From JAMXLG01 sp963818925 (GTDB lineage Bacteria; Vulcanimicrobiota; Vulcanimicrobiia; Vulcanimicrobiales; Vulcanimicrobiaceae), in NCBI GenBank assembly GCA_963818925.1, contig CAWFTN010000001.1, forward strand, positions 2,542,001 to 2,606,000: DNA of 64,000 nucleotides, given 5' to 3'. A program made the position numbers and the translations under genes. The notes beneath the pieces were generated by a model that was not told where the DNA came from, made no database searches, and saw nothing but the letters and a program-made list of their open reading frames with translations. Shown in pieces: positions 52,161 to 60,625 of this stretch (the first letter of the stretch is position 1; every line of letters starts with the position of its first letter).

Positions 52161-53189
52161 TTGAGCCATAACCCCCTGATTTTCAGCGGTAACTCGAATC
52201 GCGCGCTGGCCGAAGAAATTGCCAAGCGGCTGAAGCTGCATGTCGGCAAGTCACTCGTCGACAAGTTCAAAAACGAAGAGACGCGCATCGAGATCGGCGA
52301 GAACGTGCGCGGTTCCGAAGTCTTCGTCGTGCAATCGATCTGCAAATCGGCCGACAGCAAAATCGGCGTGAACGATTCGCTGATGGAACTACTGCTGATG
52401 GTCGACGCACTGCGTCGCGCGTCGGCCGCGCGCATTACCGCGGTCATTCCTTATTACGGCTACGCGAAGCAAGATAAGAAGACGAAAGGCCGCGAACCGA
52501 TCTCGGCCAAGGTCGTGGCCAACCTGCTGAAAGTTACGGGCGCGAAACGGCTCGTCACGATGGACCTCCACGCGGCGCAGATTCAGGGCTTCTTCGATAT
52601 ACCGGTGGACAATCTGATGGCGATGCCCGTGCTCTGCAACTATCTAAAGAAAGAGGGGCTCTCGAAAGAACGCGTCGTGGTCGTCTCTCCCGACGCCGGC
52701 GGCGTGCATCGCGCGGAGCTCTTCGCGAAGCGGCTCGAGAGTTCGCTTGCGATCGTCTTCAAGCGCCGCCCGGAGCCCGATGTCTCGGAAGTGACCGACA
52801 TCGTCGGCGACGTAACGGGCAAGATCGCGGTGATCGTCGACGACATGATTTCGACGGGCGGCACGCTTGCAAAAGCGGCCGAAGCAATCAAGGCGCGCGG
52901 TGCGACGAAGGTTTATACCGTGGCAACGCATGGTATCTTTGCGGGCGATGCCGTTCGCGTGTTGGAAGAGTCCAACATCGAACGCGTGATCGTGACAAAC
53001 ACGATTCCGCTCGCGGGGATCGAGTCGCACCCGAAATTCGTGCAGCTCTCGATCGCGCAAACGTTTGCCGACACGATCAGCCGTATCACAACGAACCGCT
53101 CGGTCTCCGCGCTCTTCGACGGCGAGGAGGGCGGTACGTCCGAACCGGGCCCTAACGACGCGCCCGTTTTAGAGACGGCGACTGCTTAA
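52161..53189 (+). CDS. prs: Ribose-phosphate pyrophosphokinase
   Basis: A 342-residue PRPP synthetase that makes PRPP from ribose 5-phosphate and ATP. The PRPP-binding signature IAVIVDDMISTGGTL, the flexible-loop KQDKKTKGREPISAKVVANLL and DLHAAQIQGFFDIP are all present. It is about 25 residues longer than the usual 315 because of an acidic C-terminal tail (EEGGTSEPGPNDAPVLETATA). The start is TTG with GGAG about 10 bases upstream. It heads the prs-rplY-pth cluster; rplY follows after 20 bases. Confidence 0.95.
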   Translation: MSHNPLIFSGNSNRALAEEIAKRLKLHVGKSLVDKFKNEETRIEIGENVRGSEVFVVQSICKSADSKIGVNDSLMELLLMVDALRRASAARITAVIPYYGYAKQDKKTKGREPISAKVVANLLKVTGAKRLVTMDLHAAQIQGFFDIPVDNLMAMPVLCNYLKKEGLSKERVVVVSPDAGGVHRAELFAKRLESSLAIVFKRRPEPDVSEVTDIVGDVTGKIAVIVDDMISTGGTLAKAAEAIKARGATKVYTVATHGIFAGDAVRVLEESNIERVIVTNTIPLAGIESHPKFVQLSIAQTFADTISRITTNRSVSALFDGEEGGTSEPGPNDAPVLETATA

Positions 53190-53209
53190 GTAAGGAGTAG
53201 AAACGCAAC

Positions 53210-53857
53210 GTGGCCAGCAAAGATATGACGCTCTCCATCGAGCGACGTGAAAAGCTCGGAACGACCGGCGCAAATGCGCTCCGAGCCGCTGGAAAAATTC
53301 CCGCGGTGGTCTACGGGCACGGCACGACGCCGCAACATATTTCGCTCGACATGCGTGCCTTCGATGAGTTGTTGCACCACGGTGGCCGCACCGGCGTCAT
53401 CACGTTGATGATGGACGGTAAAAAGACTGACACCGCGCTCGTCCGCCAAGTGACGCGTAATCCGGTCACGCGCGGCATCCAGCACGTCGATCTGCTGCGC
53501 GTTTCAGCGAATGAAGCGGTGCGCACGACGATTCCGCTCGTGACTGCCGGCGTTGCGCGCGGCGTGAGAGATTTCGGCGGCGTCATGGATGTGCTCGTGC
53601 ACGAACTCGAAGTGGAAGGCCCCGTCAATCAGTTGCCGGATCATTTTGAGATCGACGTTACCGACCTCGGCATCCATCAACATACGACCGCCGCGGACGT
53701 TAAATTGCCGAAGAATTTCAAACTCGTCACGCCGGGCGACACGATCGTCGTTTCGGTCGAACCGTCGAAGACGGCACAGCATCTCGAAGAAGCGGCTGCC
53801 GGCGCAGCAACGGAACAAGCGACGCCTGAGGTTATCGGCGAGACGCCGGAGGCGTAG
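53210..53857 (+). CDS. rplY: 50S ribosomal protein bL25 (CTC/TL5 form)
   Basis: A 215-residue long-form bL25. The N-terminal 5S rRNA-binding domain (LSIERREKLGTTGANALRAAGKIPAVVYGHGT) is followed by the TL5-type C-terminal beta domain (VRDFGGVMDVLVHELEVEGPVNQLPDHFEIDVTDLGIHQ) and an acidic Ala/Glu-rich tail. It binds 5S rRNA in the large subunit; CTC forms are linked to stress in Bacillus. The start is GTG with AAGGAG about 12 bases upstream. Its last codons hold the ribosome-binding site of pth. Confidence 0.95.
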   Translation: MASKDMTLSIERREKLGTTGANALRAAGKIPAVVYGHGTTPQHISLDMRAFDELLHHGGRTGVITLMMDGKKTDTALVRQVTRNPVTRGIQHVDLLRVSANEAVRTTIPLVTAGVARGVRDFGGVMDVLVHELEVEGPVNQLPDHFEIDVTDLGIHQHTTAADVKLPKNFKLVTPGDTIVVSVEPSKTAQHLEEAAAGAATEQATPEVIGETPEA

Positions 53858-53862
53858 CGATA
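53848..53862 (+). promoter_or_regulatory. Ribosome-binding site and AUA start of pth
   Basis: GGAGG (53848-53852) is 7 bases before ATA (53860-53862). In this frame the next upstream codon of note is a TGA at 53827, and no ATG, GTG or TTG occurs between it and the conserved residues of Pth. Confidence 0.65.
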
Positions 53863-54447
53863 GCGCAGCAAGAGCCCCCGAAGGTCATCGTCGGCCTCGG
53901 AAATCCTGGAAAAGAGTACGAACGAACCCGGCACAATGCCGGGTTCATGGTTGTTGACGAGCTTGCGCGACGCTTCGGCATCTCGTCGTGGAAACACAAA
54001 GACAGCGCCGAACAGGCCTTCGATTCGAATCGCCGCCTCGTCCTCGTGAAACCGACGTCGTTCATGAACTTGAGCGGGACGCCGGTGCGCTTGATTTCGT
54101 CGTGGTACCGCACGCCGCCGGAGGACGTGCTCGTTATCGTCGATGAAATGGATCTTCCGTTCGGCGCGCTGCGCATGCGTCCGTTCGGCGGGCACGGGGG
54201 ACATAACGGGTTGCGTTCGATCATCGCGACGATCGGCGACAAATTTCCACGCATTCGCTTCGGCGTCGGCCGTCCGAAATTCGACACGATCGATCACGTG
54301 TTGAGCCCGTTCAGCGCCGAAGAGCGTGCGGAGCTGCCGAGCATTGTCGAAGGCGCGGCCGAAGGTACCGAGCTCTGGCTCGACTCCGGACTCGAGCGTG
54401 CAATGCAGTTCGTCAACAACTGGAAGCTCTCACGTCAACCGGGGTAG
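53860..54447 (+). CDS. pth: Peptidyl-tRNA hydrolase, probable AUA start
   Basis: A 195-residue Pth that frees tRNA from abortive peptidyl-tRNAs. Residues KVIVGLGNPGKEYERTRHNAGF contain the catalytic histidine (H22), followed by MVVDELARRF, and VDEMDLPFGALRMRPFGGHGGHNGLRS contains the aspartate. An ATG exists at 53947, but starting there would remove the first strand and the catalytic His, so it is rejected. In the correct frame the only candidate is ATA at 53860 with GGAGG 7 bases upstream, 2 bases after the rplY stop. Either a real non-canonical start or a miscalled base (ATG to ATA). Confidence 0.85.
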   Translation: MAQQEPPKVIVGLGNPGKEYERTRHNAGFMVVDELARRFGISSWKHKDSAEQAFDSNRRLVLVKPTSFMNLSGTPVRLISSWYRTPPEDVLVIVDEMDLPFGALRMRPFGGHGGHNGLRSIIATIGDKFPRIRFGVGRPKFDTIDHVLSPFSAEERAELPSIVEGAAEGTELWLDSGLERAMQFVNNWKLSRQPG

Positions 54448-54517
54448 AACCGATATATACGTTATAGGCCCTCGATCGGAGGTGGTTTAAGCGAGCAGCT
54501 TTTCCGGACAAGCGTTC

Positions 54518-55165
54518 GTGGTCCGCGTCGATGAAGCGACGGCAAGCGACCAGCACACGACGCTGATCGACGATCTCCATATTCTCGCGGAGCGCAGCCT
54601 TCGCCCGATCGTCGTCGCCCCCGATCCCGCAACCGCGCGTGCCATCGTTCGCACGATGAATCGCAGCACCAATACCGCAATCGCGCTGAGCGGCTCTGAC
54701 GCGGCGCTGTTGCCGCACGGCCCCGGCGGCATCGGCGCGGTGCAAACGCGCATTCTCGACACGTTGACGAGCGCCGGATTCATCCCCGTCGTCGAGCCGA
54801 CGGCATTCACCGTTTTCGATCCCGATGATACGGTTGTCGTCGCCGACGACGTCGCCGCCGCTATCGCGACCGCATGTCATGCCGCGCGCGCCGTCTTCTT
54901 CCATCACGCGGGCGGCGTCACCGATCCGGAAACGGAAGCGCTGATCGCTGAATTGACGCCGGCAGAAGCGCTCGCGCTCGCCGACGATGAACGCGTGCCT
55001 GCTGATCTTCGAGCGGCCGTTCGCGCGGCGGCACTGGGCGTGCGCGGCGGCATTCCCGCGGCGCAAATCGTCGACGGCCGCGTCGCGCACGCGGTAGTCA
55101 TCGAAGTGCTGACCGCCCAGCATGTCGGAACGCGCGTTACGGGCGGATTGTTACTGGCAAGCTAG
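54518..55165 (+). CDS. Acetylglutamate-kinase-like (amino acid kinase fold) protein
   Basis: A 215-residue protein matching the C-terminal two thirds of ArgB: GFIPVVEPTAF, DDTVVVADDVAAAIATACHAARAVFFHHAGGVTDPETEALIAELTPAEA and DGRVAHAVVIEVLTAQHVGTRV. It is about 80 residues shorter than ArgB. The N-terminal K-x-GG and GGG phosphate-binding loops are not seen, so activity as NAG kinase is doubtful. The GTG at 54518 is used, but GGAGG (54478-54482) lies well before it, in the same frame as an open stretch (ASSFSGQAFVVRVDEAT) without a start codon. Likely co-transcribed with pth. Confidence 0.6.
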   Translation: MVRVDEATASDQHTTLIDDLHILAERSLRPIVVAPDPATARAIVRTMNRSTNTAIALSGSDAALLPHGPGGIGAVQTRILDTLTSAGFIPVVEPTAFTVFDPDDTVVVADDVAAAIATACHAARAVFFHHAGGVTDPETEALIAELTPAEALALADDERVPADLRAAVRAAALGVRGGIPAAQIVDGRVAHAVVIEVLTAQHVGTRVTGGLLLAS

Positions 55166-55169
55166 GTCC

Positions 55170-56348
55170 CTAGCGGCATCCGGACGGCACGTGGTTCGCG
55201 GACTCGATGGCGTGCGCCGGGTCTTGGACCTCTTGACGGAACGTGTTTGCGACGCCCGTGACGCAGACGGCGTCGAGACGCTGATCGGCGTTGCGTACGA
55301 TGCTTCGGACAGCGGGCGCCGGATCGCGGGTGACCGTCAACGCATACTCTTCGCTCGCCCATGAGAGCGAACGTAGCATCGTGTTGTTGAACGGCACGAT
55401 GGCGAGATACATCACACCGAGCAGCGCGCCGAGAAGCGCGAGGCGCGCGACCGGATCGTCGTCTCGCCGAAATCCGATGCGGTCTGCGATCGCAACCGCG
55501 ACTGCGATCCCGATGATAACGAAGACCGCATCCGCGATGGCGATCCGGAGCGGCCCTCCGATTGCAATGAAGCCGAGCTCGCGCGCAATCGCGTAGCGAA
55601 CTTCGCGCCGGGACGACGCTTGAAAGACCGCATCGCTGATAATGATCCGCTCGGATGGACCGAGTCCGTTGACGTAAGCGTCACCAAGGTGCGTTCGATC
55701 GTCGACGTGCTCGAGCAGCGGAACGTTTAAATTTGCGCGCGCTTCAAGCGCTGCTGCATCGGCCCGATACTCGACCGGAATATCGGTGTAGTGACCGAAC
55801 CGCGGCAACACGACGTACGGCGCGATAAATGAAAGGCCGGCGCTCGCAATGACGATCGCAAAGAGGAAGTAGATGTACCACTGATGCGTGCGGTCGACGA
55901 GCCACAACACGAGCGCGACGACGACGCCGACGACGATCATCGTGACGATCGTGTTTGCGATCCAATCCGCCGCCCACCCGCGCAGGAGTTGATCGCTCAG
56001 CGACATCGTACGCTGAACGCGATAGATGTAGAGATCCGGAAGCAGTCCCGCCACGCGTCCCACGAGCGCAAGCACCGTGCCGAAGAAGAAGCGAACGGCG
56101 AATTCATTGCGAAAGCGCCGGCGCAGACGGTCGCGCACACGCGCCGCAAGGCCCGACTGCCAAAAATACGCGAGCACGACGATCTGGAGCGCAAACGTGA
56201 CGAACCAGCCGCCCAGCATCAAATGCATCAGCCGGTCCGCGGCCGCGGCGCGCGCGCTATCGACGAGGGCCGATGCCGGATGCGAAAGGAGCGTCGCGTC
56301 GCTGAGCGCGTTGACCGCTTGATCCAGCGCATTCGGCCGTGGAGACAT
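55170..56348 (-). CDS. M48/Ste24-like membrane protein lacking zinc-binding histidines
   Basis: A 392-residue protein laid out like Ste24 CAAX proteases: an N-terminal membrane helix (about 45-60), several further helices, PDLYIYRVQRTMSLSDQLLRGW and FAIVIASAGLSFIAPYVVLPRFGHYTDIP. The long soluble part gives GPSERIIISDAVFQ and then REVRYAIARELGFIAIGG where active enzymes have HELGHxxxxH. Both histidines are replaced (R and F); the Glu remains. It is likely a catalytically dead relative. The start at 56348 has GTGGAG three bases away. Convergent with the ArgB-like gene. Confidence 0.75.
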   Translation of the reverse strand: MSPRPNALDQAVNALSDATLLSHPASALVDSARAAAADRLMHLMLGGWFVTFALQIVVLAYFWQSGLAARVRDRLRRRFRNEFAVRFFFGTVLALVGRVAGLLPDLYIYRVQRTMSLSDQLLRGWAADWIANTIVTMIVVGVVVALVLWLVDRTHQWYIYFLFAIVIASAGLSFIAPYVVLPRFGHYTDIPVEYRADAAALEARANLNVPLLEHVDDRTHLGDAYVNGLGPSERIIISDAVFQASSRREVRYAIARELGFIAIGGPLRIAIADAVFVIIGIAVAVAIADRIGFRRDDDPVARLALLGALLGVMYLAIVPFNNTMLRSLSWASEEYALTVTRDPAPAVRSIVRNADQRLDAVCVTGVANTFRQEVQDPAHAIESANHVPSGCR

Positions 56349-56405
56349 GGTCTCCACAATTGCACGCGACCCACGGCTGGCCTTCAACCATCATCGACCT
56401 TATGT

Positions 56406-57557
56406 CTAACGATAGACCGAGAAGCTCGTCCCGTTCACGGCAAATGAGACGCGATCGCGGCCGGATCTCTTGCTGTGATACATGGCCGCATCCGCAACTT
56501 CGAGCAATTCGTTTGCGTCGTGCGCATCGAACGGCAGCGATGCGACGCCGATGCTCGCCGTGAGGCGCAACGGAACGCCGAAATCCGCACCACGCACCGC
56601 CTCGCAAAGCGCTTGCGCGCGTTCGATCGCAACCGTCTTTTGCACGTCGTAGACGATCGCGCAGAATTCGTCCCCGCCGTTGCGCGCGCCGGCGTCGAGA
56701 TCGGCGACGACGTGCGCGCGAAGGAGCGACGCCATCATTTGCAACACCCCATCGCCGGCGGCGTGGCCGTATGTATCGTTGACGCTCTTGAAATGATCCG
56801 TATCGATGAACCACAGCGAGAGCACGCCGGACGTGCGCAGATGTAGCCGCGCAACATCGCTGCGCAGGCGTTCGCGGAACGCCCGCGGCGTAAGTAATCC
56901 GGTCAATCCGTCAAAGGTCGCGTCAGCACGATCGCTTTCGCGTTCCACCGCCAACGCGTATGGCGAGGCCGCATGTTCGATCGTTCGCACGATGGTGTCT
57001 TCCTGCGCGAGGCCGAACGAGTTCGTCGACGAGCAGTAGATAACGGCGTGCAGACTGCCGCGGTCTTGCATTGGAACGGCAAGCGCATAGCGATCGGTCG
57101 GAATGATCACACCAGAACTTCCCGCCGCGCGATGGCCCGCAAGCGCAGCGCGTGCCGGCAAGTAGATCTCCGTATCGCGGCGTAGGCGCATGTGCTCGAA
57201 GTGCTCGACCCGCGGTCCCTGCGCATAGAACGCCGCGAGCTCCTCGCCGTGCGGCGCGAACGCGAGAACCGCATCGATCTCCGGTTCACGACGGCGAATC
57301 GCTTCGGATAGCCGCGCGATGACGGCATCGCTCGAAACGCGTGAGGCTTCCATGCATTCGCGCATTGCTTCCAACACGAACTCCTCGCGCGAATGCAGCG
57401 CATCGATGTAGTGGTGACGGTCGCGAAGACGCGCGTGCGACCGCCATGCCGACATCGCGCACAACGAGGTTACGATCGCGAACGTGGAAACGACGAGCAG
57501 GATGGCCATCTTCGCAAGGTGTGACAGTGCCCCCGACGCGGGGCGACGGGACAACAT
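56406..57557 (-). CDS. GGDEF-domain diguanylate cyclase with GAF-like sensor
   Basis: A 383-residue protein. An N-terminal membrane helix (about residues 17-35) is followed by a coiled region and a GAF-like domain (about 60-205, for example IYLPARAALAGHRAAGSSGVIIP). A diguanylate cyclase domain follows (about 210-378) with DGLTGLLTPRAFRERL, DTDHFKSVNDTYGHAAGDGVL and the intact GGDEF in ARNGGDEFCAIVYD. The inhibitory site R-x-x-D before GGDEF is changed (ADLD), so product inhibition may be lost. It should make c-di-GMP. Divergent from the PLP decarboxylase with 17 bases between. Confidence 0.92.
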   Translation of the reverse strand: MLSRRPASGALSHLAKMAILLVVSTFAIVTSLCAMSAWRSHARLRDRHHYIDALHSREEFVLEAMRECMEASRVSSDAVIARLSEAIRRREPEIDAVLAFAPHGEELAAFYAQGPRVEHFEHMRLRRDTEIYLPARAALAGHRAAGSSGVIIPTDRYALAVPMQDRGSLHAVIYCSSTNSFGLAQEDTIVRTIEHAASPYALAVERESDRADATFDGLTGLLTPRAFRERLRSDVARLHLRTSGVLSLWFIDTDHFKSVNDTYGHAAGDGVLQMMASLLRAHVVADLDAGARNGGDEFCAIVYDVQKTVAIERAQALCEAVRGADFGVPLRLTASIGVASLPFDAHDANELLEVADAAMYHSKRSGRDRVSFAVNGTSFSVYR

Positions 57558-57574
57558 CGCGAAGGTGTCTACTC

Positions 57575-59011
57575 GTGCTGGACCCCAAGGATTGGGCAGC
57601 GTTTCGCGCCTTGAGTCATGCGGCGCTCGACGATGCCATCGATTATCTGGAGCACGTTCGCGAACACGACGCGTGGCAGCCGATGCCCGACGATGTCGCG
57701 GCGGCGCTTGCGGAGCCGCTGCCGCTCGAGCCTACGCCGCTTGCCGATGTGTACCGGCAATTCGTGTCTTCGATCTTTCCGTACAACAGCGGCAACGTTC
57801 ATCCGCGCTTCTTCGGCTGGGTGCAAGGTAGCGGTACGCCGACGGGTGTCCTCGCCGACATGCTCGCGTCCACGATGAATCCGAATGTCGGCGGACGCAA
57901 TCATGGCGCCGTCTTCGTCGAGCGTGCCGTCGTCGGCTGGTTTTGCGACCTTTTTCGCTTTCCGCCGGAAGCGAGCGGTGTACTCACGGTCGGAACGTCG
58001 GCTGCCAATCTGATTGCCGTACTCGTTGCGCGGATGAAGACCATGCCGAACGTTCGCGCGACCGGCGTAACGAATGACGCGCGATTGATCGGCTACGCGT
58101 CATCGGCGACGCACGGCTGCGTGCGACGCGCGTTCGAAGTCGCGGGACTCGGGAGCGATTCCCTGCGCGTATTGCCGACCGATTCACTACATCGCGTCGA
58201 TGCCGCCCTTGTCGCCCGCGCAATTGCCGAGGATCGCGCAGCCGGGTATCGGCCGTTCATGATCATCGGCAACGCGGGCACGGTCGACGTCGGCGCGATC
58301 GATCCGTTGAACGAACTCGCCGACCTCGCAGCGCGTGAGAACATCTGGTTTCACGTCGACGGCGCCTTCGGAGCAACGGCCGTGATGTCGCCGGTGCTCG
58401 CGCCGAAGTTCGCCGGCGTCGAACGCGCCGATTCGATCGCATTCGACTTTCACAAATGGATTCAGGTGCCGTACGATGCCGGATGCTTGATCGTTCGCGA
58501 TCCGCAACTGCATCGCTCGGCCTTTGCATCAACGCCGAACTATCTCACCCGTATGCCGCGCGGCCTCGCGAGCGCGCAGCCCTGGTTTACCGACTTCACT
58601 ATCGATCTTTCCCGAGGGTTTCGCGCGCTCAAAGTCTGGTTCACCCTCAAAGAACAGGGAGCGCTTGCAATCGGACGAGCGATGGAACAAAACTGCCGGC
58701 AGGCGCGGCTGCTTGCCGATCTCGTCGACGCGGATCGCAACTTCGAACTGCTCGCACCGGTCCAGCTCAACATCGTCTGTTTCCGCTATCGCACGGGAAA
58801 GATGAGCGAATCCGAACTCGACGCATTCAATGACGAGCTCGTCATTCGTTTACAGGAGAGCGGCGAGGCCGTGACATCTTCGACAACGGTCGGCGGACGA
58901 CGCGCGATCCGCGTCTGCATCGTCAATCAACGTACAACCGACGACGACATCGTACGCACCCTCGATGCATTGAAACGTCTGGCAAACGGCTTACTGGAGC
59001 GGCGATCATAG
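57575..59011 (+). CDS. Group II PLP-dependent decarboxylase
   Basis: A 478-residue aromatic-L-amino-acid/glutamate decarboxylase-type enzyme. The PLP lysine is in SIAFDFHKWIQVPYDAG; HVDGAFGATA carries the aspartate that binds the PLP ring nitrogen; and GNAGTVDVGAIDPLNELADLA is another family motif. NVHPRFFGWVQGSGTPTGVLADML is typical of bacterial pyridoxal decarboxylases. Substrate is an amino acid (aromatic, glutamate or 2,4-diaminobutyrate possible). The GTG at 57575 has AAGG about 9 bases upstream; longer upstream reading frame overlaps the GGDEF gene and is unrelated. Confidence 0.9.
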   Translation: MLDPKDWAAFRALSHAALDDAIDYLEHVREHDAWQPMPDDVAAALAEPLPLEPTPLADVYRQFVSSIFPYNSGNVHPRFFGWVQGSGTPTGVLADMLASTMNPNVGGRNHGAVFVERAVVGWFCDLFRFPPEASGVLTVGTSAANLIAVLVARMKTMPNVRATGVTNDARLIGYASSATHGCVRRAFEVAGLGSDSLRVLPTDSLHRVDAALVARAIAEDRAAGYRPFMIIGNAGTVDVGAIDPLNELADLAARENIWFHVDGAFGATAVMSPVLAPKFAGVERADSIAFDFHKWIQVPYDAGCLIVRDPQLHRSAFASTPNYLTRMPRGLASAQPWFTDFTIDLSRGFRALKVWFTLKEQGALAIGRAMEQNCRQARLLADLVDADRNFELLAPVQLNIVCFRYRTGKMSESELDAFNDELVIRLQESGEAVTSSTTVGGRRAIRVCIVNQRTTDDDIVRTLDALKRLANGLLERRS

Positions 59012-59135
59012 TCGCTTCCGGAGTTTCGGGACTGAAGTGACCGATTGCGGGCAGCCGTGGAGATAGACACGTATAGAATGTTGATTCGTCGCTTCAAGTA
59101 TAATCTCAGGCGTCGCGGGTAGTATCGACGGCATT

Positions 59136-59585
59136 ATGTCTTCAAAAACATCATTCGCACTATTAACGTGTTCGCTCGCATGCTTTTTTACAGCGAGCCC
59201 GGCATTCGCGGGAGGATCGATCGGCGCCGGCCTCTACTCGAGCGGAGGAAACGCTTTAAACGCTACAGGCGGCGGTTTGCTGTTGAGCACGGGCGCGAGT
59301 ATTCCGGTGATTCCCGTTAGCGTCGGTCTTACCGGTTTCGCGCCACTAGCAAAAGGCGGCGGCTATGCCCTGACGCTCGACGGATCGTTTGCCGCGGGCG
59401 GCGGTACCGCGCTCGGTGTGGGCTACGGCTTCGGACAATTCGGCGGCGCGCATTCCGGCGGTACGCTGACGGCGTTCCTCGATCACCGCGTCGCGCCGTT
59501 GACGACGATCGAATTGCGCGGATATCACACCACGGCGGCAGGCGGTGGAACCGCGGGCGTCCTCGCGCTCAAGTTCTCGCTCTAG
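59136..59585 (+). CDS. Secreted glycine-rich hypothetical protein
   Basis: A 149-residue protein with a signal peptide (about residues 1-25, ending ASPAFA). The mature part is rich in Gly and Ala with amphipathic strands (GAGLYSSGGNALNATGGG, YALTLDGSFAAGGGTALGVGYGFGQFGG, TTIELRGYHTT) ending in LKFSL, as in small outer-membrane beta-barrels. No family recognised. A TATAAT box at 59099-59104 lies 31 bases upstream of its ATG. Confidence 0.65.
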   Translation: MSSKTSFALLTCSLACFFTASPAFAGGSIGAGLYSSGGNALNATGGGLLLSTGASIPVIPVSVGLTGFAPLAKGGGYALTLDGSFAAGGGTALGVGYGFGQFGGAHSGGTLTAFLDHRVAPLTTIELRGYHTTAAGGGTAGVLALKFSL

Positions 59586-59588
59586 CAC

Positions 59589-60122
59589 TTACGCGAAAAT
59601 CAATCGCTCCACCGCGTCCGCAAGCGCGTCCTGTTCCTCGCCGTGCACTTCTGCACGGCCGAGGACGACGCGGTACGAGAACGCCTGCACGATTAGCGCG
59701 AGCGCAATCGCAATGTCACGCGCAGCGCGGTTCCCGAGCGTCACATATCCGAGTTTCGTGAGCCGCGCGAGATAGGTTTCGAACGCGGCGCGGCGATGTT
59801 CGTTTCGCTCGTGCGCCACTTCGTCTTTGAGAAGACCGGACGACCACGCTGCGAGCAGGACGGCGCTCGCGCTCGTGTCATCGATCGTTGAAATCGTCCA
59901 TTCGCGAAGCCGGGCGCGTTCCGCGTCGATGTCGCTTGCGGTTCGTGTGAGCGCTTCCAATCGCGCATCGAGCGCTTCGAACGCGTGAAACACGCAGGCA
60001 AGCAGAACGTCATCGCGCGATGTGAAGTGGCGATAGAGCGTCGCCGGCGCGACGCCCGCTTCGACCGCGATGTCGTGCGCCGTAATATTTTTCCAATCCG
60101 CGGTCGCTAACAGGCGTTCCAA
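59589..60122 (-). CDS. TetR-family regulator, N-terminus truncated
   Basis: A 177-residue regulator. The HTH is WKNITAHDIAVEAGVAPATLYRHFTSRDDVLLACVFHAF; the C-terminal half is a helical ligand-binding domain. The start shown is TTG 60122. In-frame residues RTRSAL, typical of TetR N-termini, occur just upstream but a TAA follows with no start codon, so the first helix is incomplete. Its 5' end touches an MFS remnant read from the other strand. It is likely a broken or recently rearranged regulator. Confidence 0.75.
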   Translation of the reverse strand: MERLLATADWKNITAHDIAVEAGVAPATLYRHFTSRDDVLLACVFHAFEALDARLEALTRTASDIDAERARLREWTISTIDDTSASAVLLAAWSSGLLKDEVAHERNEHRRAAFETYLARLTKLGYVTLGNRAARDIAIALALIVQAFSYRVVLGRAEVHGEEQDALADAVERLIFA

Positions 60123-60612
60123 CGCTGATCGCGTTCGGCCTCGCGCTCTTTATTTGGGGCGCATGGATTATGGCTGCGCTTAACTCGCAGGCCGGCTATT
60201 GGGACATTTGGTGGCCGCGTATTCTGCAGGGGCTCGGTCTCGGATTCATGTTCGTGCCGCTCACCGTCGCGACGCTCGCGGACATCCCGCTCGCGAATAT
60301 GTCCGACGCGACCGGGATTCTCACTCTCGTGCGCTATCTCGGGGAAACATCGGCATCGCGTTGCTGCAAGTCTTACAAGTGCGGCGCGCGGCGGCGGCAC
60401 AGGAAGCGATGCGCGGCAGTGTGACGCTCGCATCGTCGCCGATCGCCGACGCGGTGCATCATTTTGGACTGCACCGCGTGGCCATGCAAATGAGCGGAAT
60501 GATCGCCGCAAATGCCTCGCTCATTTCCTATCTCTACCTCTTTCGCGTCTCCGCCGTAATCTTCGCCGTCTGCATTCCGCTTTTGATTTTTCTTCCGTCC
60601 TCGCGACGCTGA
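60116..60612 (+). pseudogene. MFS (DHA2) transporter C-terminal remnant with frameshift
   Basis: A fragment of an EmrB-type transporter: TLIAFGLALFIWGAWIMAALNSQAGYW, then RILQGLGLGFMFVPLTVATLA, GILTLVRYLG and, in the next frame, GNIGIALLQVLQVRR to YLYLFRVSAVIFAVCIPLLIF. The frame changes at GGGG (60341-60344); one more G would restore it. The first 10 or so helices are absent. Its 5' end meets the truncated TetR gene, so the two appear to have been cut in one event. Confidence 0.7.
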
Positions 60613-60625
60613 AAAGGGAACGGGG

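Noticed and set aside
53947..54447. pth starting at ATG 53947
   Set aside because: It would remove the catalytic histidine and first strand of the fold.
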